Positions 42,056 through 54,329 of a stretch of DNA of 64,000 nucleotides are shown here, one piece after another. The stretch spans positions 1-64,000 of the forward strand of contig CALSFV010000013.1 of assembly GCA_943737045.1 (NCBI GenBank), in the 5' to 3' direction. The position numbers and the translations under genes are program-made. The DNA is from Parapristionchus giblindavisi (lineage: Eukaryota > Nematoda > Chromadorea > Rhabditida > Diplogasteridae). Positions within the stretch are counted from its first letter, which is position 1; every line of letters starts with the position of its first letter. The notes under the pieces are model-generated. The model did not search any database and was not told the DNA's origin. It saw only the letters and a program-made list of their open reading frames with translations.

Positions 42056-43179
42056 CAGGCCTGTCACGAGAGAATCGACCTAAAATGGCTATTTTTCGGA
42101 ATGGGGCGAAAAACATGAAATGAGTTAGCATCAGTTTTCGGTACCTCCAGGCATGTCCTACCATCCCCCAAAGTGCCATTGTGTAAATATCATTCTGGGG
42201 CTCCCTACACCGGGTCGGTCATCCGGGAACCCAACTTTGAACTCAAATATCTCGGTTCAGGTGCATTTCTGTGAAAAACTGTCACGAGGGAAACCCTAGC
42301 TATTTTTCCGTGCTCTATCGATCTAAACAAACCAGAGATCATGAAAGTGCTTCCGAACAGCGCTACACTCTAGGCAAAATAACTCAAAACCTGTCGATTC
42401 GGCGCGGACGAGCCTGAAATATGTTATGTAACTTTTCGAGGGCTATAAAATGAGTGGTTTACGAAAAAAATACGTTAATGCGTTCGTATGGTTCATCCCC
42501 TTAGAAATTTCTTGATCATTTGAAGTCATTTTCGCCACCCACAATCTCTCGTTTCACACACTCTCTCGCCCATTCCTTTTCACTCCATTCCATTCCACTC
42601 TACACCGCACGGTCTCGAGCGCGCGGTGCGGAATGAAACATATCATTGTCTACCTTTATTTCTTTCACTCTCCGGCGAGAGAGTGTGTGAAACGAGATAT
42701 TGTGATTGGGCGAAAATGACTTCAAATCATCAGGAAATTTCCAAGGGGATGAACCATACGAACGCATTAACGTATTTTTTTCGTAAACCACTCATTTTGT
42801 AGCCCTCGAAAAGTTACATAACATATTTCAGGCTCGTCCGCGCCGAATCGACAGGTTTTGAGTTATTTTGCCTAGAGTGTAGCTCTGTTCGGAAGCACTT
42901 TCATGATTTCTGGTTTGTTTAGATCAATAGAGCTCGGAAAAATAGCGGGGGTTACCCTCGTGACAGTTTTTCACAGAAATGCACCTGAACCGAGATATTT
43001 GAGTTCAAAGTTGGGTTCCCGGATGACCGACCCGGTGTCGGGAGCCCCAGAATGATATTTACACAATGGCACTTTGGGGGATGGTAGGACATGCCTAAAC
43101 AAGAATAAAACTGGAGAGAACTTATTTTGTAATATTTCTCAATTCCGAACTTTAGGTTGATTCTCTCGTGACAGGCCTG
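42056..43179. mobile_element. Foldback element with CAGGCCTGTCACGAGAG TIR
   Basis: 1,124 bp flanked by ATAT on both sides. Both ends read CAGGCCTGTCACGAGAGAATC inwards. The arms are inverted copies of about 500 bp around a GC-rich centre near 42,610-42,660 (CTCGAGCGCGCGG). Absent from the equivalent place beside copy A, so it inserted after the duplication. Non-coding. Confidence 0.9.
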
Positions 43180-45464
43180 ATATATACGAAATTCATGACC
43201 TTATAATTAAATTTCAATTCTATTCTCTAATATAGCCTCTACTTGCTGTGGTCGACCCTGAAATGCGAAATATTCTTAAATTTGCTCAATCCAAATAAAT
43301 TATCGATTACCTCGAAGTATCTTTCTCTCATATAAGGTTCATTAGAAGTGAATACATAATGATTACAATATGTCGGTCCAGAAACTGGTTCCCATTTAAC
43401 CGGAAGTTCCGTACGGTTCTCATCACGACCATTTGGGTTACTGTAATCGAATTATCGTATCGAGACTAATAAATAGTTTGAATTACCCGTATTTGGCAAA
43501 GTTAGTGAATGCTGTAGAGAATAAATTTTCTACATGACTGTCTTTATGTTTCAAATATAATCCACTGAATATACTCTTTCTAAAGAGATAAGTCAATTCT
43601 GAACTGTGAGAAGCATCTGGAAATACTTTTTATCAATTATCGTGTTTATATTTATAGTTCTAGATACGTATTAATGTCCTATATCCTTCACTATATTATG
43701 ACAGTCGGAACCGTTCATATTTATTTAGTATGACAAATTACTTTTGAGTAAACAATACCATGTTTTGGTATGACAAATCTCATAAATCCGAGATTCATTA
43801 CATTGAAATGTTCGAATACGTATAGATAGAATGGAGAATCTCAATATAATAGTGTATTATTATGTTAATGCCAATCGATATTACCTGGATGAGTTTCGAT
43901 GTTGTTTTGTGCAAGACAAAGAAGAGGCACGGTCATGAAATAGTCCGAGTTTATCTTAAAATCAATAAATTATTGGAAGATGTTGATTTACGTATGAGAT
44001 AATACAAGAAGTATATATGGAGAGTTAACAAATAATATTTTTACTCTCGTGAGCAGGTGTTTGTATATGTCAAGTTATCTTTGTATATCGATTTCTCGGT
44101 TGTTTTCGTTTTATAATACCAACAAATTATGTCGAGGCAAAATTAGTTAAAGTTTGCTTTTCTGATTTTCAACATTTATTAATAGAATGCAAAAATAAAA
44201 GCAATAACCTCAATCAACGCCTGGACTAATTGTTTCTTCTTCAAATCAAAATCTCCAAAGTATCTCTCACTTAGTTTTTGCTGAAAAATACATTTAGTTT
44301 ATTCAATGAAATCATCATTAGTACTAATTAATTACTGTATTTCCAACTCTGTCGATATTAACTAGAAACACAGACAAAACATAGGAAAATAAAGATATTT
44401 ATGTTTTCATAAACAAGCATTAACAATAATAATGGTAATAATAATTCACCTTAATTTGTTGATCTCCAGATTTAACGAAATGGTCAATTGCCCATTTCAA
44501 TTCATCAACTGTGCCCTTCTTTCCGATTACTTAATTTTAAATTATCAATTAATATTAATAAAATATGAACGAACTGAAAAATGCTCCTTCTTCTTTTGTT
44601 AAGCCTGTAAGTATCGGCTTTGGAGGTGTTTCTTTTCTTAGTTCTTCAGAGGATTTCGGGAAGAAATCTCCGTCCATAACTGGAGTAGTTTCTGAAATTG
44701 TAGCTTAATCTTTGATCTTTGTTCCTTCATCTTTGTTCTTTGATGTCTAATCACTGACCAAAATCCACAGCTTCATCTTTGTCATTCTGTTTGAAACCAT
44801 TGACGCCGAACTTGTCAGCAGGAACTACTCGAAGTTTTTCAATCAACTGGAAAGATCAAAGATCAAACTACAAGTTTCCAAGTTTAAAGATCGAAGATGA
44901 AACCTCTTCGCTGTTCTTATAATCAGTAATTCCAAGTAATCGTGCTTTCTTCTTACATTGTTCAACCATATTTGATGAGAAAGCCCATGGACAATATGCA
45001 TTACCAGCCATTGGAATTGATTTATGGAAGAGTCCTGAAGGGAAGAAGTTCAGGTTATGGTAGATTTCATTATACAATTAACCATTTGAATGAGGACTTA
45101 ATTGGAGTAAATCGACACTGGCACCACCTGCACTCTGTCCAAACAATGTAACATTGTCCTGAAATCAAAGATCGAAAATAATGAATACCAAAAGATCAAA
45201 GATCAAACCTTGTTACCACCAAATGATTCAATATTCTTCTGAATCCATTTGAGAGCCTCGGTTTGATCCCAAAGACCGAGATTACCAGGGCATACTGAAT
45301 CACCTGAATAATAAAAATAAATATACTTTATGCGGTGCAAAAGTAAAGTATAATTTCTGATAAATTATTTGATGGGTAGTGGACGACGCATAAATACGAT
45401 GCTACGACTTGGGTAGCAAAGAGGAAAATTACAATTAAAATAAAATTCCTACAAAGGTAATTAA

Positions 45465-47820
45465 GAGACCGGCTCGGTAAGACTCGAGCATTTTGACCCC
45501 CTGCCGGACATTCGCCAAGACTTTCGATCTGGCCCTCAATACTTTCATCATAGACACATACCGGGGGGAGACCGATGAAAGTTATAATGAAAATGCACTT
45601 CGGCTCAAACCCGGCTCACATATGTCGCATAAAATAAAAAAAATGAAAAATTCATAACTTTTCAATCTTGATAGCTAGGACTTTTATTTCTTTTTATTGG
45701 TGAATAACATATCGTGCACTCTTATAAACACAGCTGAGTAGTAATTTCATTTCGTTCTGAATATGTTTTTTCGTGTCTGGTTTTCGGATTTTTCGTCTTC
45801 TACCCTCGTTGAAGAGAGACGGCAGGTAATGACATAGTGCATATTGTAGCCCTGACAATTCTGTACATAGTGGCCACATTCCCTTGGAAATCCAAGTTTT
45901 CAGAGTCATCGAGAATTGCAACCGAATGTGAGAAATCTGAAAATTGCAAAAATCGAAAATTAAATTTCTTCCAATTCGCAGGAGTAAGAGTTAGCTTCAT
46001 AATGTCATTTTACTCGTAGTGATGCGCATACACAGAAAAAATACGCAAATAGACTCAGACTACATTTCCAAAAAATTTTTAAAAAAATTATTTTATTTTT
46101 ATTTTTTCCAATCCCTACATTGAGTCGACCGTCAAGGCAAGTTGATTCATAGGGCGGATGGTGGCTGATGCATGTGCGTTTGCAGAAACGACTGCAGCGT
46201 GAAGAATCGTCGTTTCGCAGATCTCGAATTTATTTTAAAAATTATCAAACTTGATTATTTATATGTTTCTTTCATATAAATCGGTTGGAAGGTGGCGTAC
46301 TGCATCCAAAGCGATACCATTTCTATCAGTAGGTGTATACGGTTTTGAACTACCGTAATCGCCAGAAATCGCGAACTGATTTTTTTTCATTCGACCCATG
46401 ATTTTCAACCATGACCCCGGGTTCATGGTTGAGAATGGATAAGGTCGAAAATTTCATGATGATCCCAGACCAAATACTATTTGGCATTATATCAATAGTG
46501 GGCCCTCTTTTATTTTTATGAATACCATAACTCGAATAACCGTACTAGTAATGCACGCACCTGAATTTTCCGAGAATTTCACCACATTATTATAGGTTAC
46601 GGTAGCTAGATTACGGTAGTTTGGGTTATGGTATCCAGGAAAATAAAAGTTGGCTCACTGTTGATATAATGCCAAATTGTATTTGATCTGGGATCATCAT
46701 GAATTTTCGGCCTCAGAAATTCTCAACCATGAACCCGGGGTCATGGTAGAGAATCATGGGTCGACTGAAAAAAAATCAGTTCGCGATTCCTGGCTATTAC
46801 GGTAGCCTAATAGCGTACACTCCTACTGATAACAAAGGTACTTTGGTTGCCATAAGCCACCTTCCAACTGATTTATATGAAAGAAACATATAAATATTCA
46901 TGTTTAATAATTAAAATAATAATAATAATAATAATAATAATATTTATTCCTTCAAGTGAACGTATCGGGGATGGGATCGGGAATATCTGTTAGATAAGTG
47001 TTTTTGAAGGATGTCCGTCGCCAAGGCGAATCGGTGAAATGTGGGAAGACGGGGAAATAAATTCGAAATTTGCGAAACGACGATTCTTCACGTTGCAGTC
47101 GTTTCTGCAAACGCACATGCATCAGTCACCATCCGCCCTATGAATCAACTTGCCTTGACGGTCGACTGAATGTGGGAGTTGAAAAAATAAAAATAAAATA
47201 ATTATTTTTCTCAATTTTTTTAAAAATGTAGTCCGAGTCTATTTGTATATATTTCCTATGTATGCGCATCACTACGAGTAAAATGACATCATGAAGCTAA
47301 CTCTTACTCCTGCGAATTGCAAGAAATTTAATTTTCGATTTTTGCAATTTTCAGATTTCTCACATTCGGTTGCTATTATCGATGACTCTGAAAACTTGGA
47401 TTTCCAATTGAATGTGGCCACTATGTACAGAATTGTCAGGGCTACAATATGCACTATGTCATTACCTGCCGTCTCTCTTCAACGAGGGTAGAAGACGAAA
47501 AATCCGAAAACCAGACACGAAAAAACATATTCAGAACGAAATGAAATTACTACTCAGCTGTGTTTATAAGAGTGCACGACATGTTATTCACCAATAAAAA
47601 GAAATAAAAGTCCTAGCTATCAAGATTGAAAAGTTAGGAATTTTTCATTTTTTTTATTTTATGCGACATATGTGAGCCGGGTTTGAGCCGACGTGCATTT
47701 TCACTATAACTTTCATCGGTCTCCCCCCCCCGGTATGTGTCTATGATGAAAGTATTGAGGATCAGATCGAAAGTCTTGGCGAATGTCCGGACTATGCTCG
47801 AGTCTTACCGAGCCGGTCTC
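45465..47820. mobile_element. Large TTAA foldback element (GAGACCGGCTCGGTAAG TIR)
   Basis: 2,356 bp flanked by TTAA (45,461-64 and 47,821-24). It starts GAGACCGGCTCGGTAAGACT and ends with the complement. The arms are about 1.1 kb inverted copies meeting near 46,590-46,610, where GATTACGGTAG-type words also pair. One arm has gained an (AAT)n run. Two mirrored 60-66 codon frames in the arms are not genes. The TIR is clearly related to that of 23,649-25,131. Confidence 0.92.
46913..46944 (+). repeat. (AAT)n microsatellite
   Basis: About nine AAT units, present in only one arm of the surrounding foldback element. Confidence 0.95.
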
Positions 47821-47828
47821 TTAAAGAT

Positions 47829-48160
47829 GGTGGCCCGCGAATGTTCAGATAAATCACTACACCCCTCTTGTGCGAATGCAAAGTGATATGCGAAGAGTTA
47901 GCGCATCCTCTCATCTATCCCATAGCGCAGTGTTAAACGTTCAGACTCGTTACCCGTTTGACGCAAGTTCGAAACCTATTGCCGAATTTCTTCAATTTTC
48001 AAAAAGCGCGCCCTTCCCTGAACCGGGCTTGATGGTTCATTAATGTTTCTAGCGATCAATAGACTAAATCAACACAAAATAAATAGTGTACTGTACGTAG
48101 AATAACTTTTGCTACCTTTCTGTCTTCACAGTTTGTTCACGAAAATATTCGTGGGACACC
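47829..48160 (+). mobile_element. Short TIR element with tRNA-like core
   Basis: Starts GGTGGCCCGCGAATGTT and ends AATATTCGTGGGACACC, its near-complement. The core resembles a tRNA: CATAGCGCAGTGTTAAACG fits an A box and CAAGTTCGAAACC a B box, spaced as in tRNA genes, but no acceptor stem forms. Copies lie at 1-228 (minus) and 54,777-57,934. It abuts the right end of the foldback element within 4 bp of its TTAA. Either a tRNA-derived sequence captured by a DNA element, or a SINE with TIR-like ends. Confidence 0.75.
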
Positions 48161-48822
48161 ACCTTTAAGCAATGGATTTTAGGAAAGATTTGAAAGAAGG
48201 ACATATTATAATATTATTATTAAGCTGATTCCAAGAGTTGACTACACGATTAGAAATGAAATTGGCAAAGCGGATGGATTTAAAAATAGTATTTTTATAT
48301 TTTGATGTATAAAGGGTGATCGAGTTTCATGTATACAGTTGTATTGATTGAATATGAAAAAAACAAATCTCGACTGACAATCTCTTCATGAAATATTCTC
48401 TATCGTTTCTCTTACCGATCTCACCATAATATTTCTTTCAAACATTCGATGGAAAAGTTAGAAATGGGTAGGAGAACACTATATTTTGAGAATTTTCTCG
48501 AACAAAAATTCGACAAAAAGTTGCGAAATATATTTGGTCAGAAATTTTGACAGATTGAACGGACTGAGAGATAATGAGTAGATTATAGATGTTCATAATT
48601 GTAGAGACTAACCAGTAGTGAAGAATCCAAGATAAGATAATCGATATTGAATAGTGACCACAATGACATCTCGTGATACATAAAAAGATCAAAGATCGAA
48701 ATACCACGAATTCGTTAAAAATACAAACCAAATTCTGGCATATTCCAATATCCCCATGTGCTTGTGCATCTCCCATGAGAAAACCACCGCCGTGAATGTA
48801 AACCATTACAGGGAAACCTGAA

Positions 48823-48985
48823 GTTTGATCTTTGATCTTTGATATTTGATCTTTCTATAGTCACCGACCTTTTTTCGGAGGAGTCCAACAAGGAGTAAAT
48901 ACATTAAGATAAAGACAATCTTCTGACGTTTTAACTTTCTGAAATAACAAATTGATCTTTAATCTTTGATCTTTGATCTTTGATT
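48823..48985 (+). repeat. Two intronic TTTGATC runs in copy B
   Basis: Runs at 48,823-48,855 and 48,952-48,985, equivalent to copy A's. The first has one more unit than in copy A (TTTGATATTTGATC), showing length change since the duplication. Confidence 0.9.
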
Positions 48986-49344
48986 TATTACCCAAAGTCT
49001 TTCAATGAAGATGACCGGTCTTTGTATACTTCGACAATTCCAATTCTTCGTGTATAATATACCTTCCCAAGAATCAGGAGGTTCAGGTTTCTGTTTTTGA
49101 AAGAATATCAAAATAAAATAAAATACAAAGAATGCTAACTTTGAAACGTAACGGACCGATGGGTGGCTTAGCAAATGGTATACCCTGTAAGGGAAAAAAT
49201 GAAATAATAGTCGAATAAATAATGGTAAATAACCTGGAATGCATCAACTTGTCTATCTCCTTTATAGATTAATCTTCTTCCGATAACTTTTCCATTCTCT
49301 GTTTCAACTATTCGAGAATCAGGATATGAAATAAAGTTTCCCAT

Positions 49345-49690
49345 TCTCTCGAATTGTCTAAAATACTTTCGATCGATAAAACGACTTTAGAGTTACAAAT
49401 AAACAAGCATAAAAGTAACAGGATAAAAGAAAAAAGTGAATAAATGTGTCATGAGAATGAGATAGAATCAGCATTATTCTATACATATATTCTATACATA
49501 TACACATATATGTCAGTTACAGCTGAAAATAATATATTAATATATTGTGACTGAAAAGATATCAACACATCAATAAAATATTTTAGTATGGAAAAAAATT
49601 GTGTTGACACAGAAATATTTCATGCAATATTGATTATAATGTAAAAGAACGTTTTGATCTGAAAGTAGTCAAGTTATGATAAACACTATT
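49345..49690 (-). repeat. Duplicated upstream region of copy B
   Basis: Near-identical to 40,999-41,345. The match stops at about 49,690, where sequence of truncated copy C begins, marking the duplication breakpoint. Confidence 0.85.
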
Positions 49691-50340
49691 GAAGAGTTTC
49701 TGCAATTGTAGTTTGATCTTTGATCTTTTAACTCTGTTACTTACCGAGGTCCATTTCTTCTTCCTTATCCACTTGAGCCGCCAAACCGACCCCATACTTT
49801 TTAGCAGGCACTGCTCGAAGTTTCTCCATCAACTAAATAAATCTACAAACAAATATTGAATGAATTATCATACCTCTTGGCTGTCTTATAATCAGTAATT
49901 CCAAGTAATCGTGCTTTCTTCTTACATTGTTCAACCATATTTGATGATATACCCCATGGACAGAGTGCATTACCAGCCATTAGAATTGATTTATGGAAGA
50001 GTTCTGAATGAAAAGACTTACCATAGTCCCGATTATAATAGTTACAGTATACCATTTGAATGTGGACTTAACTGAAGTAGGTCTATACTCACTGCACCCG
50101 CACTCTGTCCAAACAATGTAACATTGTCCTGAAATCAAAGATCGAAAATAATGAATACCAAAAGATCAAAGATCAAACCTTGTCACCACCAAATGCTCCA
50201 ATGTTCTTCTGAATCCATTTGAGAGCCTCGGTTTGATCCCAAAGACCGAGATTACCAGGGAATACTGAATCACCTGAATAGAATTACATAGAGAATATCA
50301 AAAAAGGGTTGGGCGCCATTGATAAACAACTGCAAAAATA

Positions 50341-51696
50341 GGTTGTAACATAAGTTCCTTTGAATTTTGAGGTACACATTCAAATTAAATTATCATCGTT
50401 TATCGACTACTTTGGGGATTATTTTTTTCGCTGTTCTAGTCTATGATTCCTCGCTATAATACAGCCACACCGTGGGCTCACAACTTGCGGAAGGACTTGA
50501 GATATTGCGCAAAATGTTAGACCAACTTCATTTCGATACCTTCTCTGTTCATAAATTTTTCATTTACTAGAGCAAGTTGGAAGCCTTAATTAAAGCGACA
50601 ACCCGAGAGAGTAAGGTCCGGAGAGTAAGATGGCACAGTTGGTATACGCCAGAAAAATTTCGCTGTTTTAGCATAGCGGGTTTTATTTGGTCATCTCGAA
50701 CCGAGCCGTGACAGAAAAACATTTGAAACCGCTGTGGACGCGGCGATATGAGTTGTGAGTTCAAATCTTTTAGCTTTTTACAATAGAGGTCCCTGATTAT
50801 ATCAGTGACCCCAACTATACTCATCCCATGCATTGGCCCTTTTCATACTTCTTTTAGCCCAGGCCATCCCAATTCTCTGATGTTTTCAAGCTTAGTGATC
50901 TGTTCTAGTTACTCCCCTTTTCAAATTGACTTGCTAACATGCACACTGTTATTGCGAGTGATCCATCTCTTCAATCAAGCTGCCAGATTGTCAACTCAGG
51001 CCACTGCCGTTTTTAGAAAAATAAAAGAAGTAGCTCTCTCAATCTGCGATTTTATTCAAATTCCTGGCAAATGACCACTTTTCGTCAAAACAACTTTTTG
51101 ACTTTTTCAAGGTTCCTTAAAGGGAGCGTAACCTCACTCAATGGTCTCTTCGACGCGTAATGCGTTGTTAGAGAACAGAAAAATAGTGTGCGCAATGAAG
51201 AGACGATTGAGTGAGGTAACGCTCCCTTTAATACTAGTCAGATAGTGGATGTGGATGATCCAAGTGTGGCTAACATTTAACGGGGGTATCAATTGAATAG
51301 CTCTCCTTTGAGACGAGATGCTTAACTCAAATTTCCGATGTGACCATTTCTCATTTTTATAATATATTTTCTGCTTCTAAATTTATGTAAGCAATTGGTT
51401 AGCGTATGGTTGTAGGGAACATATGTGGGGTACACCTAACCTAGTTGATGATTTGTTTTGATTAAATCCACTGGAGAGAGAGCCGGGAACAAATAGGACT
51501 ATACAACTTGATTTTAATTTTATTCAAACAGGCGAGGCATACTAATTATTAAAGAGAAGTCTGAATCTATGGTTCTGTGGGTAATGTAGAGGGGGACACT
51601 AGTTAGTGATATGCACTAGTACAAAGTTGAAAACTAAGCGAGAAACAGAAGTGCAAACACAGCACTATCAAATTCAAAGGAACTTATGTTACAACC
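50341..51696. mobile_element. TA-flanked TIR element
   Basis: 1,356 bp with 27 bp inverted ends (GGTTGTAACATAAGTTCCTT and its complement) and TA on each side, as in Tc1/mariner-type non-autonomous elements. The interior is not palindromic, contains a smaller TTAA MITE, and encodes no transposase I can identify; its frames of 88-89 codons lack any motif. Located in intron 6 of copy C. Confidence 0.8.
51121..51227. mobile_element. 107 bp TTAA MITE
   Basis: Flanked by TTAA (51,117-20 and 51,228-31), with inverted ends AGGGAGCGTAACCTCACTCAA / complement, forming an almost complete hairpin. Nested in the TA-flanked element. Confidence 0.85.
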
Positions 51697-51720
51697 TAAT
51701 ATAAAAGAAGATATTTTGTT
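51697..51720 (-). other. Residual intron 6 of copy C
   Basis: Short stretch between the TA-flanked element and exon 6 of copy C; it holds nothing else. Confidence 0.5.
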
Positions 51721-52541
51721 TAAGGAATTAGAAACTAACCAGTAGTGAAGAATCCGAGATAAGCTAATCGATAGTTAATTGTGATTACAATGATATCTCG
51801 TGTAACCTCAAAGATCAAAGATCAATATATCATCGATATAAATACAAACCAAATTCTGGCAAATTCCAATATCTCCATGCGCTTCTAAATCTCCCATAAC
51901 GAAACCACCGCCGTGAATGTACACCATTACAGGGAAACCTACAGTTTGATCTTTGAATTTTATATTCATGTAATCACCTTCTTTCGGAGGAGTCCAGCAA
52001 GGAGTGAACACATTCAAGTAGAGGCAATCTTCCGAGGAAGGTACTTTCTGAAACTTTCAAATGATCTTTGATCTTTGATCTCTACCTTACCCATAATCTC
52101 TCAAAGATTATGACCAATGGTTGAATACTTCGAAATGGCCAATTCTTAGTTTCTCGAATTCCTTTCCATTCATCAGGAGGTAATGGTTTCTATTGTTATT
52201 GTTTATCAGAGATTAAAAGATTTAATAAATAAGAATAAGTGAATGTATACCTTGAATCGTAATGGAAACCCCCTTATCTCCCCCCTTAACTTTCCCCTTA
52301 TCTGTTTGAACTATTCGAGAATCAGGATATGGAATTAAATTTCCCATGCATATGATAACTGGAAATTAGAAAGATAAAATTTTTAATAAAGCAATGTTCA
52401 AAAGCTAATATGCAATATGCTATAGGAAAAATACAAAATAATAAGATTGTCTGCTTCTAACAGGTGAAAAGATAATAAACATAAATGCATTGCTACAAAA
52501 TACATAAAAATAAGAATATATAATCAATGTAATACAATAAA

Positions 52542-54202
52542 TCGACTTGATTTGGCCAAAATCGCAGATTATCGATTTTTTGTGATCTACCACGGAAATT
52601 GCCATAACTTGGTTCATTTTCATCGTACAGAGACCGGACATGAGTCATTCGAATCCTATTAGTATGCTCTACGAAAAAGGTTAACACACAATGGCGGAAA
52701 ACCCGTCTTCAATGTGTTTCACCCAAAAAACTGATTTATCGACAAGAAAAGTGAGTGTTTCTCGAAAATTTCCCAGAAACACAATGAATTTTATTGCACC
52801 AATGGAATCGCAGCTCGTGATATAGGGTAGGTATGTAGTTCATTTGACACATCTCTCGCTTCGGGACATCGAAATATAAAGTACTCCCGGACTTAGAAAT
52901 TTTTTTCAAAAAAATGGTTTTTTGACCATAAATCGCTTCAAATTGGTGGTAGACACTATTTAAAAAAAGGAAAATGAAGATCTCAATAAGCGCAACAAAA
53001 TATATTTATATGATTATCACGCTAGAGTTCCCGAGCTATAATACGATTTCCTCAATTTGAAGGAAAAATCCGAAATTCTGTTGTTATTGTTTACATTCGA
53101 GATTTTATTATTAGTAGCATAATTTTATCAAAAATAACATGAGTTAGATTACTTTTACACAACTTAAAAAGTTTACATAGAATAGAAATTGAGAATATAG
53201 AGAGAGAATAAATTAAATTGAGAATAAATTGAGAATATTTGAGAATAAATTGAAAATACATTGAGAATAGAAGAATAATTGAGAATAAAAGAAGAAGGCA
53301 GTGACGGGGGGCAGAACCAAAAGAGATGTGGCGCTCGTCAAGAACTTCATCAATGACTGGGAGAAGGAGGTAGACGAGGGTGAAGAATTCATCGAGGATG
53401 AAGTGGCAGTGCACGAGGATGATCGGATTATCACCCCTGATGAGATCTACGATTGGATTCACAATGAGAAGGACAATCTGATCACGGATGATGGCCCTGA
53501 CCTATCTAGTGAACTCGTATTCGATCAGTAAATGAATCCGCCGTTCTATTCTCAATTTCTATTCTATGTAAACTTTTTAAGTTATGTAAAAGTAATCTAA
53601 CTCATGTTATTTTTGATAAAATTATGCTACTAATAATAAAATCTCGAATGTAAACAATAACAACAGAATTTCGGATTTTTCCTTCAAATTGAGGAAATCG
53701 TATTATAGCTCGGGAACTCTAGCGTGATAATCATATAAATATATTTTGTTGCGCTTATTGAGATCTTCATTTTCCTTTTTTTAAATAGTGTCTACCACCA
53801 ATTTGAAGCGATTTATGGTCAAAAAACCATTTTTTTGAAAAAAATTTCCAAGTCCGGGAGTACTTTATATTTCGATGTCCCGAAGCGAGAGATGTGTCAA
53901 ATGAACTACATACCTACCCTATATCACGAGCTGCGATTCCATTGGTGCAATAAAATTCATTGTGTTTCTGGGAAATTTTCGAGAAACACTCACTTTTCTT
54001 GTCGATAAATCAGTTTTTTGGGTGAAACACATTGAAGACGGGTTTTCCGCCATTGTGTGTTAACCTTTTTCGTAGAGCATACTAATAGGATTCGAATGAC
54101 TCCTGTCCGGTCTCTGTACGATGAAAATGAACCGAGTTATGGCAATTTCCGTGGTAGATCACAAAAAATCGATAATCTGCGATTTTGGTCAAATCAAGTC
54201 GA
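52542..54202. mobile_element. Foldback element with acidic ORF in its loop
   Basis: Arms of about 650 bp (52,542-53,195 and 53,548-54,202) are near-perfect inverted copies starting TCGACTTGATTTGG. Flanks read ATAA-like on both sides but the duplication length is uncertain. Unlike the other foldbacks it has a non-palindromic loop of about 350 bp, holding AATTGAGAATA short repeats and an open frame. It lies upstream of copy C. Confidence 0.85.
53301..53531 (+). CDS. Small acidic ORF in foldback loop
   Basis: Seventy-six codons from a GTG; an AG just before it could be a splice acceptor, so the true start is unclear. Ends TAA. Rich in Asp/Glu (KEVDEGEEFIEDEVAVHEDD, ITPDEIYDWIHNEKDN) with normal codon-like composition, unlike neighbouring AT-rich sequence. 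Acidic C-terminal tails of this kind occur in Tc1/pogo-type transposases, so a transposase-tail remnant is the best guess. No catalytic residues are present and I cannot name the family. Confidence 0.4.
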   Translation: MTGGRTKRDVALVKNFINDWEKEVDEGEEFIEDEVAVHEDDRIITPDEIYDWIHNEKDNLITDDGPDLSSELVFDQ

Positions 54203-54303
54203 TAAGCCTTCTCATGACCCCCAACCACATCCACCAATCGACTTTTATCCAAATCCGATAGAAAAAATTTTCCTAGTGGCAACAGGAGGAGATTTTGATA
54301 CAC

Positions 54304-54329
54304 TTTTACAGGAGACCCGTGTTATCTGA
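54304..54329 (+). repeat. Solitary terminus of the CACGGATCTCC element family
   Basis: ACACTTTTACAGGAGACCCG followed by TGTTAT matches the right end of the element at 54,992-57,813 with one substitution. No left end was found nearby, so it is a broken copy or a solo end. Confidence 0.6.

Larger units (their letters stand above)
43207..49344 (-). pseudogene. Carboxylesterase copy B (interrupted duplicate of A)
   Basis: Nearly identical to copy A exon by exon, for example 43,290-45,390 against 37,660-39,770. It has the same start context (MGNFISY from 49,344) and a slightly different C-terminus (QQVEAILENRIEI, then stop at 43,207-43,209). Intron 6 (between exon 6 at 48,679-48,613 and exon 7 at 45,305-45,211) contains a 2.36 kb TTAA foldback element plus a tRNA-like TIR element. 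It shares copy A's AT in place of AG before exon 6 (48,680-48,681). The triad motifs are intact. With a defective acceptor and an intron of about 3.3 kb it is probably not functional, though every exon is open. A mis-spliced product is possible. Confidence 0.7.
49691..52347 (-). pseudogene. Carboxylesterase copy C, truncated
   Basis: Minus-strand esterase remnant with recognisable exons 1 and 3-10: MGNLIPYPDSRIVQTDK start at 52,347, HGGGF region near 51,905-51,915, GQSAGAVSIDLL near 50,070-50,112, and an exon 10 at 49,830-49,745. Breaks are a deleted or fused exon 1-2 with a frame change around KGKVKGG, a 1-base loss at the end of exon 9 (near 49,876), and loss of everything after the start of exon 11. 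At the junction the frame would read E-T-L-Q then stop. A 1.36 kb TA-flanked element occupies intron 6. Its exon 6 keeps a proper AG acceptor, unlike A and B. Confidence 0.8.

Noticed and set aside
45800..47491. Paired 60-66 codon frames seen on both strands
   Set aside because: They are the same sequence read in the two inverted arms of a foldback element.
50567..51074. 88- and 89-codon frames inside the TA-flanked element
   Set aside because: They lack transposase motifs, lie on opposite strands overlapping each other and show no coding pattern.
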